DNA from: Chitinophagales bacterium
GTDB lineage: Bacteria > Bacteroidota > Bacteroidia > Chitinophagales > Saprospiraceae
Length of the DNA: 64,000 bases
Assembly (NCBI GenBank): GCA_013297745.1
Contig: JAAFIM010000008.1
Location: 1-64,000 of the forward strand
Direction of reading: 5' to 3'
Shown here: positions 7,569 through 15,930 of the stretch, piece after piece
Layout of the letters: each line of letters begins with the position of its first letter
Position numbering within the stretch: the first letter of the stretch is position 1
Program-made: the position numbers and the translations under genes
The notes under the pieces: model-generated
What the model was told of the DNA's origin: nothing
The model's input: the letters and a program-made list of their open reading frames with translations, nothing else
Databases searched by the model: none

Positions 7569-9428
7569 TTAGTCTTTTGCTGGAATTTTCAACAATAAAC
7601 CAGCGTGTATATCGGATTCAGATTTTAATCTGTTCATTTGCAAAATTTCGCGGCTGGTGATGTGTGGGTATAATTTTTTAATATCCCAAAGGCTTTGTTT
7701 GGGTTCTACCAAGTGATAGATAAAATTATCAGCCGATTTTGGGGTGGCTTTGCTGGTAGCGGTGTTGGCAGTAGCGGACGTTTCCACAATAGGGGCATTA
7801 ACTACAGCTTGTTCGTTGCGTAGGTTGCGGTTGCGGTTGCGGCTGTTGTCTATTTTAACCTCTGTTTTAGTTTCTACAGCTTTGGTTTCTACTGTTTTAG
7901 TTTCTACAGCTTTGGTTTCTACTGTTTTAGTTTCTGTAGCTTTGGTGGCGGTAGGATTGGCTACTACTATGGGCGTTATCGCGGTGTTATTGGCTTCTTC
8001 AGTGCGCAAGTTGCGACTACGGCTGCGGTCGGCATCAATTTTGACAGTGTTGGGAGCAGGAGCAGCAGCGGTTGTGTTATTGTTTGTTGTATTATTAGTT
8101 TTGTTGCTTGCTACAATAGCAGTTGCTACATTAGGCAATGTGCTAACAGTTTGTACTTTTTCTATGGTATGAATAGGCGCCACTGTAGCTTTTTTATTTT
8201 TAATCCCTGTAACCTGCATAGTGGTGAGGTTGATAGGCTGCAAGTTGATTTTGTTGCTGGGGCGATTGCCTTGGTTTTGTTGAAAATCTTTATTGGTATT
8301 AAATTTACGTATAGCAATGAGGTCGCCCGATTTGATTTGGGTACTGCTGCTTAGACCATTCCAATTCAAAATATCTTTGACTGTGCAGCGGAAAGCTTTG
8401 GCAAAAGCATCTAAGTCAGCTTCTGTAAATACTCTTCTTACCGCGCGGATAGGATTTTCGTTTTGTATAGTTTGTACATATTGAAATTGAGCTTCATAAC
8501 CTCTTGCGGCTGCTACAGCGCGCGCTGGCAACACCAAAATATGGGTTTTTTCGCTGCGAGGTAGATAATTTTTGAGATAAGCTGGGTTCAAAAAACGAAC
8601 TGTATCCACATGTACGCCATAATCGCTGGCTATTTGGTTGAAAGTTGCGCTCCCGTTGAAATGGATGGTGTCCGTTAGCAATAAATCTGGATGTTGTTTT
8701 TCGTGTATAATATCGTGAAATTGTGCATATTCGCCTGCATATACTACAGCCATAAAATAAGGCACATACTTTTGGGTTTCGTGGGGCAAAAATCTGCGCA
8801 CTTTCCAATAATCTTTGCTACCTGCTTGTCTTATGGCGCTATTGACGCGACCTGCACCACAGTTGTAAGACGCCATTGCCAAAGCCCAATCGCCGTGATA
8901 TTTGTATAAATCAGATAATAATTTGGCTGCTGCTTCTGAAGCGCGGTGTGTGTCGCTGCGTTCGTCAGTGGTCGCGTTGAGGGTCATATTGTACATACGC
9001 GCTGTACTTGGTATAAACTGCCAAAGTCCGCCTGCGCCAGCTGGAGATTTGGCGCGTGGTTGTAGATTAGATTCTATTATTGACAAGTATTTGATGTGGT
9101 AAGGTACATCATATTTGGCTAAGTATTCCTCAAAAATAGGGAAATAAATTTCCGCTTTGCCCAAAGTTCTTTCAGTGCTGTTTTTCATTCTTTCTACTCT
9201 CAACGTGATTTGTTCTTTGACCATTGGGTCAAGTTGATAGTCGATTTGCCCTGATAGCGCGCTTAATCTTTGTCTATATTCGTCGTCGTTGCCGATTTCT
9301 GAATAATTATTGAGTATTTGGCTCATCTGGGTGACGAACAAGTCCGTTCCTTCGGGAGATATGGCTTGAGCCGAAAAACTCAATCCGAGCATAGCTGCGA
9401 AGGCAAGTATTTGTTTTTTTAATTGCAT
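7569..9428 (-). CDS. MltD-like lytic transglycosylase with SLT and LysM domains
   Basis: 619 residues. A signal peptide (MQLKKQILAFAAMLGLSFSAQA) is followed by a family 23 SLT domain at about 95-220. The catalytic Glu is at 119 in YLSIIESNLQP, with the motifs AGAGGLWQFIPSTA and MASYNCGAGRVN. After a region resembling a degenerate LysM (about 330-375) comes a low-complexity linker with a ten-residue repeat (KTVETKAVET) and Arg/Asn-rich islands. The protein ends with a LysM domain (FIYHLVEPKQSLWDIKKLYP to the C-terminus) for peptidoglycan binding. It cleaves murein in the periplasm to 1,6-anhydro products. The domain order matches MltD; the repeat linker is the variable part. It is monocistronic, ended by the hairpin at 7518-7552. 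Confidence 0.9.
   Translation of the reverse strand: MQLKKQILAFAAMLGLSFSAQAISPEGTDLFVTQMSQILNNYSEIGNDDEYRQRLSALSGQIDYQLDPMVKEQITLRVERMKNSTERTLGKAEIYFPIFEEYLAKYDVPYHIKYLSIIESNLQPRAKSPAGAGGLWQFIPSTARMYNMTLNATTDERSDTHRASEAAAKLLSDLYKYHGDWALAMASYNCGAGRVNSAIRQAGSKDYWKVRRFLPHETQKYVPYFMAVVYAGEYAQFHDIIHEKQHPDLLLTDTIHFNGSATFNQIASDYGVHVDTVRFLNPAYLKNYLPRSEKTHILVLPARAVAAARGYEAQFQYVQTIQNENPIRAVRRVFTEADLDAFAKAFRCTVKDILNWNGLSSSTQIKSGDLIAIRKFNTNKDFQQNQGNRPSNKINLQPINLTTMQVTGIKNKKATVAPIHTIEKVQTVSTLPNVATAIVASNKTNNTTNNNTTAAAPAPNTVKIDADRSRSRNLRTEEANNTAITPIVVANPTATKATETKTVETKAVETKTVETKAVETKTEVKIDNSRNRNRNLRNEQAVVNAPIVETSATANTATSKATPKSADNFIYHLVEPKQSLWDIKKLYPHITSREILQMNRLKSESDIHAGLLLKIPAKD
7861..7940. repeat. 30-bp tandem repeat in the transglycosylase linker
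   Basis: Two full 30-bp units (7861-7890, 7891-7920) and a 20-bp partial third unit encode the ten-residue repeat KTVETKAVET. The copies are almost identical at DNA level, so length changes by slippage would stay in frame. Confidence 0.85.
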
Positions 9429-9855
9429 AAAGTCAAAATTTTAGATTTTTTGGAGCTAATTTTACACAAATTATTTCCGAAAAGATGAACAAATTTAAAG
9501 GGGCTTTTTTATTTTGGCAGGTAAAAGTAGAATGTTTTTTTCGTAATTGGATAATTTTTTGGAAAAAAAATCCCCTTTTTTAACCTTTTTTTTTCACTTT
9601 TTTTACCTTTATATTATAAAAAAAAATATATATTGGGTTTTTAGTGCTTTTTACGGTTTTGGTAATAAGTCGCTTTTTTTTCAAAAAAATGTTAATAAAA
9701 CGTTAAAATTAGCCCTGTTTTTTATTTTGTAGCTCGAGGGCGAGCGCGTTATTTTTATAAATGTTTGATTTTAGCCTTTTTATGTAATTTTCTGGTTGGG
9801 TAGGGGAATTTTTTCAAGCAAAAAACTATCTTTGCGCCCAAAATTTACAATTTTT
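9429..9855. other. A/T-rich intergenic region without a supportable gene
   Basis: 427 bp with many T-runs between the divergent transglycosylase gene and the small membrane protein gene. A 61-codon open frame at 9547-9732 is rich in Phe and Lys from T/A runs and has no gene-like features. The only signal recognised is the promoter box at 9827-9834. Confidence 0.6.
9827..9834 (+). promoter_or_regulatory. -7 promoter box (TATCTTTG)
   Basis: An exact TAnnTTTG match 22 bp before the ATG at 9856. It places the transcript start near 9840 and so excludes the longer frame that opens at 9796. Confidence 0.65.
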
Positions 9856-10107
9856 ATGCTGTTATTTATATTTTTGATAGTTCCTCTGATGATTTGGGTT
9901 TTACCCTTTTCACAACTCAAACTCAAGCCTCAAGGCGCGCGTTGGTTTTTATTCAATTTTATCGCTATGGTGGCTACTGTGCTGGGTTTGGGATTTTTGC
10001 TTTGGTTGTTGGAGTTCAACGCCGAAGCGGTTTTTGCTTTGGGTTTGTTGGTGAGTGTGTTGTGGGCTATGTATATCAACTCGCGCGTGCATCGGTTTGA
10101 CGATTGA
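9856..10107 (+). CDS. Small three-helix membrane protein, unknown
   Basis: 83 residues with three hydrophobic segments: residues 1-18, about 30-54 and about 58-75. A short basic tail (NSRVHRFDD) follows. The start is the ATG directly after the promoter box at 9827-9834. No family was recognised. It ends one base before the convergent glycosyltransferase gene. Small integral membrane proteins of this kind have no safe functional inference; the Trp-Phe-Leu rich second helix is the only notable composition. Confidence 0.65.
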   Translation: MLLFIFLIVPLMIWVLPFSQLKLKPQGARWFLFNFIAMVATVLGLGFLLWLLEFNAEAVFALGLLVSVLWAMYINSRVHRFDD

Positions 10108-11010
10108 TTATAATTTATAGTTTTTGTACTCGCCTATGCGCTTGCCGATTAGATTTTCCAGCCAATAGATAAATTTTAGCTTAGTGGTATTCAAGCCGCG
10201 TATTTGGTTGGGTTCAAAGGGCATATTTTGGTTTTGGGTTATATCTTGCATCAAGGCTGGATGACTACCCGCAAATTTTTTGACCTTATCGATATCGTAA
10301 TAATTAAACTGGTTTTCGGCTGCTGCGTATTTTTCCGCTACGGTTTGGTCATCGTGCCAAAAGGTTTCAAAATACTGCGCTTTGGCTTGCATAGCTGTAG
10401 CGGGGCGGACATAACTGTAATGATATACAGAAATGGGCAAATGTTTTACTTTGATTTTCAGCCCTTTATGCCCTTCGTTGTAGGCTTCCCAGCTTGGATA
10501 TTGGCGAAAACCTTGCGAGTCTTTATAAGAAAAAATTTGCTGTTGGTTGCGAAACGCTCTAATCTCGCGCGGATGTCGCCAACGGCTCGCGTCCAAATGC
10601 TGATAATTGCCGTGGAAATGTAAAAAATCTAACAATAAGCCGTTGATATTCAAATTATTATGAATTTCTGCTATAGTCTTTTTTATCAACGGAATGTCTT
10701 TTTCGTGTACCAATTCGTCCGCTTGTAGGTTGAAAATCCAATCACCTGCACAAGCGCGCAACGCGATATTGGCTTGTTGTGCGAATACTTTACCCGACTG
10801 GCGCAATTGTTCGTCCCAAACCGTATCTATAATATGGAGTTGTGGGTTATTTTTTTGCAAATCGGCTATAGCTTCGCGCGTGCCGTCTTCGGATTGCCCC
10901 ACAGCCACGATAACCTCATCGCACAACAGCAAAAGCGACTGTATAGATTGTAAAAAAGGGTATTGATATTTAAACCCGTTCCGTATGTAGCTAAACCCGC
11001 TTATGGTCAT
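10108..11010 (-). CDS. Family 2 glycosyltransferase
   Basis: 300 residues from the ATG at 11010. The N-terminus MTISGFSYIRNGFK..YPFLQSI and the motif CDEVIVAVGQSEDGTRE match the GT-A nucleotide-binding half of GT2 enzymes. The metal-binding acidic motif appears as NLQADELVHEKD at about residue 106. No membrane helices are seen, so it is cytoplasmic or peripheral. The enzyme transfers a sugar from a nucleotide donor; donor and acceptor cannot be told from sequence. A TAATTTTG box on the minus strand (11050-11057) lies 40 bp upstream and supports the shorter start. It converges with the small membrane protein gene without a visible terminator. Confidence 0.8.
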   Translation of the reverse strand: MTISGFSYIRNGFKYQYPFLQSIQSLLLLCDEVIVAVGQSEDGTREAIADLQKNNPQLHIIDTVWDEQLRQSGKVFAQQANIALRACAGDWIFNLQADELVHEKDIPLIKKTIAEIHNNLNINGLLLDFLHFHGNYQHLDASRWRHPREIRAFRNQQQIFSYKDSQGFRQYPSWEAYNEGHKGLKIKVKHLPISVYHYSYVRPATAMQAKAQYFETFWHDDQTVAEKYAAAENQFNYYDIDKVKKFAGSHPALMQDITQNQNMPFEPNQIRGLNTTKLKFIYWLENLIGKRIGEYKNYKL

Positions 11011-11049
11011 AAAATTTTGGCATTGTTTTTGTAATAAGAAATTTTCGCA

Positions 11050-11057
11050 CAAAATTA
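11050..11057 (-). promoter_or_regulatory. -7 promoter box (TAATTTTG) of the GT2 gene
   Basis: An exact TAnnTTTG match on the minus strand, 40 bp before the ATG at 11010. The longer open frame that starts at 11073 would begin upstream of the promoter. Confidence 0.6.
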
Positions 11058-11140
11058 GCCTTTTTCTGCTCACTGCCGCTTATTTCAACCAAAAAGTTAT
11101 ATCTTGTGCCGTTTTTCTCAACCTTCAAAACAATTATCGT

Positions 11141-11548
11141 ATGAAAAATATCATTTTCACCAGTTTTTTGGCTTTCGCTACACAATTGACTTATGCCCAA
11201 TCTTGGGAAGGTACTTATCGCTTGGGCGACCCTGATATTAAAGAATCGAGTTTGGGCGTTTTGCAAATCAAGCAAATCTCTGCCAAAGAAATTCAGTTCT
11301 CGCTTCAATTTACCGACCAAAACTTAAAAGCTAATGTTTCGGGTAAAATGGCTATAGATGCGAGCAAAACAGCTATTTATTTTTTTGAAACCAATAAGTC
11401 CAAAACCCCTTGTAGCTTTATTATGCAATGGAGCGGGCAAGAGATATTTTTGACCCAAGAAAGTAGTGCTGAAAGTTGTGGATTTTCATCTAATGTGGAT
11501 ATTTCTGGCACTTATCATCAGATTAGTAAGGCTAGCAACTTGAAATAA
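11141..11548 (+). CDS. Small exported protein of unknown function
   Basis: 135 residues. The signal peptide MKNIIFTSFLAFATQLTYA is cleaved before QSWEGTY. The mature part looks like a small beta-barrel or lipocalin-type fold (alternating hydrophobic strands such as GVLQIKQISAKEIQFSLQF) with two cysteines (CSFIMQW and SCGF) that could form a disulfide. The start is the ATG that gives a proper signal peptide; the upstream open frame is not expected to be translated. No family was named. It is divergent from the GT2 gene. Confidence 0.7.
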   Translation: MKNIIFTSFLAFATQLTYAQSWEGTYRLGDPDIKESSLGVLQIKQISAKEIQFSLQFTDQNLKANVSGKMAIDASKTAIYFFETNKSKTPCSFIMQWSGQEIFLTQESSAESCGFSSNVDISGTYHQISKASNLK

Positions 11549-11666
11549 TTTTTTTAGCATACGCTGTTGCAAATACTAGAAAATACAAAGGCTATAACAG
11601 CGGCTAAATGCTGTAGCGCAGAAAAAAAGAACTTTTATTAAAAATAAACTCAACCATTTTCACATT

Positions 11667-12110
11667 TTGAACCATCCAGCCTTAGATTTAATCGAATTTT
11701 TTAGCGAGCAGGTCGTTTTTGAACTGCCCAACGCCGATGTCGTGCGCCTTTGGATTTATGAAACCATACAAAGCGAAAAACAAGAACTCACAGGGATAAA
11801 TTTTATCTTTTGTAGCGATGAGTATTTGTACCAAATGAATATGGAATATCTCCAACACGATACTTATACTGACGTTATCACCTTTCCCTATTCGGAAACG
11901 GCTGTAGAAGGGGATATTTTTATCAGTTTAGACCGCGTCAATGATAACGCTTTTTATCTAAAAGTGGGCAAAATGCACGAATTGCATCGGGTTATCATCC
12001 ACGGGGTTTTGCATCTTTTGGGTTATAGAGATGGCACAGACCAAGAGGAAAAACAAATGCGCGAGCGCGAAAATCATTATTTGGCTAAGTTTCCTTTGCC
12101 ATTAAACTAA
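11667..12110 (+). CDS. ybeY: Endoribonuclease YbeY, rRNA maturation factor
   Basis: 147 residues. The zinc-binding signature HGVLHLLGYRD (about residues 112-122) is the UPF0054/YbeY motif HGxLHLxGYxH with Asp as the third ligand, a variant common in Bacteroidota. The segment YLQHDTYTDVITFPY is also typical. YbeY processes the 3' end of 16S rRNA and takes part in ribosome quality control. The start appears to be TTG (11667): no in-frame ATG lies between the upstream stop and conserved sequence, and the N-terminal residues after it align with family expectation. The gene stands alone between an exported protein and a peptidoglycan-binding protein. Confidence 0.9.
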   Translation: MNHPALDLIEFFSEQVVFELPNADVVRLWIYETIQSEKQELTGINFIFCSDEYLYQMNMEYLQHDTYTDVITFPYSETAVEGDIFISLDRVNDNAFYLKVGKMHELHRVIIHGVLHLLGYRDGTDQEEKQMRERENHYLAKFPLPLN

Positions 12111-12222
12111 AAAAAATCGTTTTTTACAAAAAATAATTTGCGGGTTTGCAAAAAAAAGCGAACTTTGCAGCCAAATTTTACCCACAACATTTTTATTACA
12201 ATTCAAAACACCTTTCTAAACA

Positions 12223-12933
12223 ATGGGACTTTTTGATAAATTTCTTGGCGGTGGCGGCGGGCCATTGGATACCGTAAAACAACAAATGGAAGCAGCTGGT
12301 ATCAGCACAGCCAACCTTAGCCTTTCTATGAATGGCAGCACGCTGGTTATCAACGGCAAAGTAGATTCGCAAGCAGATTTGAACAAAATCAACGCATTTA
12401 TCAAAGCCAATCCTCTTTTTACTGTTCAAAATAATGCTACAGCTGCTAGCAAAAACAACAATAATAACAATCGCCGCAACAACAGCGAAGAAGAGGAAGA
12501 AGAGGAGTACGAAGAGGAGTATGAGGAAGGCGGTGAAGATTATGACTATTCAGAAATGGGCACCAAAGAAGCACAATTGGCTTTGGAGGCGCTTGGCTAT
12601 GAGTTGGGTAAAGTGGACGGAATTATGGGACCCAAAACCCAAAGCGCACTTCGTTCATTCCAAGGCGATTATGAATTGGACAAAACAGGACGTTTGGATG
12701 ACGAAACCAAATCTGCATTGGGCGAGGCTTTCCACAACGATGTAGAAGAATTATCCACTTTGGCGGTTCAGATTATATTAGAAAATGCTGGACATGATGT
12801 AGGTTATGTGGATGGAATTATGGGACCCAAAACCAAATTGGCACTCCGCAATTTCCAAGAAGAGTACGAATTAGACCCAACAGGGCGCATAGATGAAGAT
12901 ACCTTAGCCGCTTTAAAAGAGTCTTATATCTAA
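12223..12933 (+). CDS. BON-like domain plus two peptidoglycan-binding_1 domains, no signal peptide
   Basis: 236 residues. Residues 1-75 (MGLFDKFLGG, then LVINGKVDSQADLNKINAFI) resemble the BON fold of YgaU/LysM-type proteins. A linker of Asn, Arg and then a long Glu/Tyr acidic tract (about 80-115) follows. Two PG_binding_1 domains complete it, each with the marker VDGIMGPKT (about 141 and 205) and GRxDxxTxxAL. No signal peptide or lipobox is visible, although the PG-binding domains normally act outside the cytoplasm. The two copies are clearly an internal duplication. A rho-independent terminator follows at 12949-12981. Confidence 0.82.
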   Translation: MGLFDKFLGGGGGPLDTVKQQMEAAGISTANLSLSMNGSTLVINGKVDSQADLNKINAFIKANPLFTVQNNATAASKNNNNNNRRNNSEEEEEEEYEEEYEEGGEDYDYSEMGTKEAQLALEALGYELGKVDGIMGPKTQSALRSFQGDYELDKTGRLDDETKSALGEAFHNDVEELSTLAVQIILENAGHDVGYVDGIMGPKTKLALRNFQEEYELDPTGRIDEDTLAALKESYI

Positions 12934-12948
12934 AAAATATACAGTTTT

Positions 12949-12981
12949 AAAAGTCCTTTCTGTCCGAAAGGGCTTTTTTTT
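12949..12981 (+). terminator. Terminator after the BON/PG-binding gene
   Basis: Stem AAGTCCTTTC / GAAAGGGCTT with a 5-nt loop and a T-run. Confidence 0.8.
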
Positions 12982-13014
12982 ATTCAAAAAAAGTATAAAT
13001 TACGAAAAAAACGC

Positions 13015-13022
13015 TACTTTTG
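13015..13022 (+). promoter_or_regulatory. -7 promoter box (TACTTTTG) of the RNA methyltransferase gene
   Basis: An exact TAnnTTTG match 19 bp before the ATG at 13042. Confidence 0.6.
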
Positions 13023-13041
13023 CGGCTCAAATTTTATCTAA

Positions 13042-14181
13042 ATGAACAAATACATAGCCAAAACCTTTGCTGGTTTGGAACAATTACTTGCCCAAGAACT
13101 TACTGATATAGGTGCATCTAATATAGAAATTTTAACCCGCGCTGTAGCTTTTGAGGCTGATGATGCTTTATTGTATAAAGCAAATATGTGCTTGCGTACA
13201 GCTTTGCGGATTATTCACCCTATTTTGGAAGAAAAAGTACAAACGGTGGAAGATTTATACAAAATGGCCAAAGCTATCAATTGGACTCGCTTTTTTACCG
13301 AAAAACAAACTATAGCCGTGCATAGTGTCGTGGATAGAAATCCCAATTTCAACAACACGATGATTGCTTCGCTCAAAGCCAAAGATGCTATAGTTGACCA
13401 ATTCCGCGACCTCAAGGGCAGCCGCCCTTCTGTGGATAAAGAAAATCCTGATATTCGCATTGATGTGCATATTTTCAAAGACCGTTGTACATTATCTATA
13501 GATACTTCAGGTGATGCGCTACACAAACGCGGCTATCGCCAAACAACCCACCCCGCGCCATTGAACGAAATTACCGCCGCCGCGCTCGTGATGTGGTCGG
13601 GTTGGGATTGTCAAAATCAAACCTTTTTGGACTTAATGTGTGGTTCGGGTACAATTTTGGCAGAAGCCGCACTTATAGCCGCCCAAGCTGCGCCCAATCT
13701 CAACCGCGAAAATTTTGGTTTCCAACGTTGGAAAAATTACGATGCCAAATTGCACGAAAAAATGTGGGTCGAACTCCGCCAAAAAGTGAATATGGATAAT
13801 ATAGCCAAAATTATCGGCTGTGATATTGATAAAAGGGCTATCAACGATGCCCGCCAGCATATATCCAACGCTGGTATAGACGAATTGGTGCGCCTATCTG
13901 TAGCTGATGCTTTCCAGAAAGATTTTTCTGCCGAAACCCCAGGCACGCTGATTTTCAACCCGCCTTATGGCGAAAGGCTTTCATTGGGCGACCAAAACGC
14001 TGAAGCTGCTTTTTATAAACAAATTGGCGATATGCTCAAGCAACGTTTCAAAGGTTGGACGGCTTGGATATTGGGCGGCAATCAAGAAGCGATGAAACGT
14101 ATCGGGCTGAAAGCTGCTTCCAAACAAATCGTGTACAATGGTTCTATAGAATGTGTGTTTGCTAAATACGAACTTTATTAA
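13042..14181 (+). CDS. THUMP-domain rRNA (guanine-N2) methyltransferase, RlmL-type
   Basis: 379 residues. An N-terminal ferredoxin-like/THUMP region (1-155) for RNA binding is followed by a class I SAM methyltransferase domain. SAM motif I is FLDLMCGSGTILAEAA at about 191-206, and the catalytic NPPY motif lies in LIFNPPYGERL at about 304-314. This is the COG0116 family, which contains RlmL (m2G2445 of 23S rRNA) and relatives; the exact base modified cannot be assigned. Start and length are normal for the single-domain form. It is followed 18 bp later by a small gene on the same strand, likely in the same transcript. Confidence 0.88.
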   Translation: MNKYIAKTFAGLEQLLAQELTDIGASNIEILTRAVAFEADDALLYKANMCLRTALRIIHPILEEKVQTVEDLYKMAKAINWTRFFTEKQTIAVHSVVDRNPNFNNTMIASLKAKDAIVDQFRDLKGSRPSVDKENPDIRIDVHIFKDRCTLSIDTSGDALHKRGYRQTTHPAPLNEITAAALVMWSGWDCQNQTFLDLMCGSGTILAEAALIAAQAAPNLNRENFGFQRWKNYDAKLHEKMWVELRQKVNMDNIAKIIGCDIDKRAINDARQHISNAGIDELVRLSVADAFQKDFSAETPGTLIFNPPYGERLSLGDQNAEAAFYKQIGDMLKQRFKGWTAWILGGNQEAMKRIGLKAASKQIVYNGSIECVFAKYELY

Positions 14182-14199
14182 CTCAAAAAAATCCCATTT

Positions 14200-14517
14200 A
14201 TGAATGTACTTGCAGAAGTGAAAATTATCCGCGACGAAATTAGCCAGCTCAACGATAAATGGGGAGATGTGCCGTTATTGGAATCGCTAACCAATAATTT
14301 GGTTTTTTTATTTTCCAAATTCCAACAAAATCCCCCAGCCGATAGCAGCCCCAAACTTTTGCAAAAAGTAGCTGATGCTATATCCGAGTTATTGAATACC
14401 CTCAATAAAGAAATAGCTTGGGCTAAAGAATTATTGGATACAGACCAAGAGCGGTTGCAATGGTTTAGAAAAGCCAAATACCAGATATTAGAAGATACAG
14501 AGTTTTTTGCCGCTTGA
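14200..14517 (+). CDS. Small helical protein of unknown function
   Basis: 105 residues, predicted to be almost all alpha-helical, with no cysteines and no membrane segment. It starts 18 bp after the rRNA methyltransferase stop and ends just before a strong terminator, so it appears to be the second gene of that transcript. Antisense frames over the same DNA are weaker. Nothing in the sequence names a function; a role linked to RNA modification would be guesswork from position. Confidence 0.7.
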   Translation: MNVLAEVKIIRDEISQLNDKWGDVPLLESLTNNLVFLFSKFQQNPPADSSPKLLQKVADAISELLNTLNKEIAWAKELLDTDQERLQWFRKAKYQILEDTEFFAA

Positions 14518-14524
14518 GCCAAAT

Positions 14525-14564
14525 AAAAAAAAGCCTTGACTTGTTGAAGTCAGGGCTTTTTTTT
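14525..14564. terminator. Bidirectional terminator
   Basis: A 17-bp stem (14525-14541 with 14548-14564, one G-T pair) with A- and T-runs at both ends. It closes the rRNA methyltransferase transcript and the convergent SGNH hydrolase gene. Confidence 0.88.
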
Positions 14565-14571
14565 ATAGCTG

Positions 14572-15846
14572 TTATTTGATTATAGTAAATGGGTGAACTT
14601 TCGCTGCTCCACTCATACGCAACCAATACGCGCCCGCAGGCAATAAATGAATATCAATGATGATTTTACGCTCGGATTGTTGATAAATGGGCTGGTGAAT
14701 TTTGCCCAACGCATCGATAATTTCTAACCGTTCTACAGTTAATCGTTCGCTTTCTACCAACAATTGTCGGCTGGCTGGGTTGGGGTATATTTTTATAAAA
14801 GGGTTGGGGATATTTTCCAAACTTACTATATCCTGAATAACCACGATTTGGCTGAATGTGTCCATTTGTCCGCATTTAAACACACTTAAAACCACCCTAA
14901 AACTGTCCGATAGGTTGTAGGTATGAATTGGGTTTATCGCGTTGCTGCTGCTGCCGTCGCCAAAATCCCAATGTACGCTGTCATAATGTACAGAATTGTT
15001 GGTAAAAGTAACCGAAGAGATATTGGAAAAACTATCTATATAACTGCTAAAGTTAGCTTGAGGTGCATATCTGCCCACATTCCAATCACTCAAACTGTCA
15101 AAAACTACCACTTTTGCCGCTTGGCGTATATCAGCTGCTATAGCCGCGTTGAGGTTGAAATCGTAGGTTATCAGCAAGGGATTTTTTTGGAAAATTATCG
15201 CATAAAAACAGCAAGCCGCAGCGTAAGAACCTTCAGCAGAAGGATGACTTTCGTCTGGTTGGTACAATTCTATCAAAGGGTGGTTAGCACGCAGATATTT
15301 CCACACTTGCCCAACGGGCGAAACCAACGCTTCATTGTCATTTGCCATAGCCATATAACGTAAATATAACATACTATCCATCCCCGAATAGGTACAAACG
15401 GGCGGCCACACCGCACAATTGCCCGCGTCTCCGTTCTTTCTGCCCCAAGTCATATAAAAAATGGTTTCGGTGCAAGCATTAGCCGCTTTAATCATACTAT
15501 CCAAGCCCCGCGCGTAGGGAAAAACCTCCACTTCAACCTGTGATTGGGAAAAAGAAGGGCGTTGGCTTTGTTCTTGCAATACGACATAATCCCAATTGGC
15601 TTGGTTTATTTTGCTAATAGAATTATTGTCTGTAAAATGCCCTTGCAAAGTCTGCCCGCCGTTGGCGTTGACATCTACAGCGAGCGTATCGCCAGCCGAC
15701 AAAGCCACATCTCTACACAATTGGGGTAAATTATTCACATAGGTGTAACTATTCCCTAAAAATAAAACCCTTTTGCTGGCTTGTGCGAATAAATTACCGC
15801 CGTTGGCAACCAATAAAAGAAAACATAAAAATTTTAACCGTATCAT
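14572..15846 (-). CDS. Exported SGNH-type hydrolase with PKD domain and T9SS type A sorting tail
   Basis: 424 residues. Signal peptide MIRLKFLCFLLLVANGGNLFA. The SGNH/GDSL-like domain has block I LFLGNSYTYVNNL (Ser in GNSYT), the block with VVLQEQSQRPS, and the Asp-His pair in PDESHPSAEGSY at about 205. A PKD domain (VHWDFGDGSSSNAINPIHTY, about 285-325) follows. The final roughly 80 residues (IYPNPASRQLLVE to the end) form a type A C-terminal sorting domain recognised by the type IX secretion system. The product is therefore a secreted, probably surface-attached esterase or carbohydrate hydrolase; the substrate is not known. Confidence 0.85.
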   Translation of the reverse strand: MIRLKFLCFLLLVANGGNLFAQASKRVLFLGNSYTYVNNLPQLCRDVALSAGDTLAVDVNANGGQTLQGHFTDNNSISKINQANWDYVVLQEQSQRPSFSQSQVEVEVFPYARGLDSMIKAANACTETIFYMTWGRKNGDAGNCAVWPPVCTYSGMDSMLYLRYMAMANDNEALVSPVGQVWKYLRANHPLIELYQPDESHPSAEGSYAAACCFYAIIFQKNPLLITYDFNLNAAIAADIRQAAKVVVFDSLSDWNVGRYAPQANFSSYIDSFSNISSVTFTNNSVHYDSVHWDFGDGSSSNAINPIHTYNLSDSFRVVLSVFKCGQMDTFSQIVVIQDIVSLENIPNPFIKIYPNPASRQLLVESERLTVERLEIIDALGKIHQPIYQQSERKIIIDIHLLPAGAYWLRMSGAAKVHPFTIIK

Positions 15847-15893
15847 TTTTAACCATTTTTATCAAATACGAAAAAAAGAACCAAATAGCTGCT

Positions 15894-15901
15894 TATCTTT
15901 G
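15894..15901 (+). promoter_or_regulatory. -7 promoter box (TATCTTTG) of the propeller lipoprotein gene
   Basis: An exact TAnnTTTG match 29 bp before the ATG at 15931. Confidence 0.65.
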
Positions 15902-15930
15902 CCGATTATTTTTCACAATTATTTTTTATA

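Noticed and set aside
7744-8172. Long open frame on the plus strand opposite the transglycosylase linker
   Set aside because: Its Leu/Val/Ser-rich product is the antisense of the repetitive linker; the minus-strand gene has clear SLT and LysM domains.
9547-9732. 61-codon frame in the A/T-rich spacer
   Set aside because: It is dominated by Phe and Lys from T and A runs, with no ribosome site, promoter or family pattern.
14178-14522. Minus-strand frame of 114 codons opposite the small helical gene
   Set aside because: The plus-strand gene is properly spaced after the methyltransferase gene and ends before a terminator; the antisense frame has no such context.
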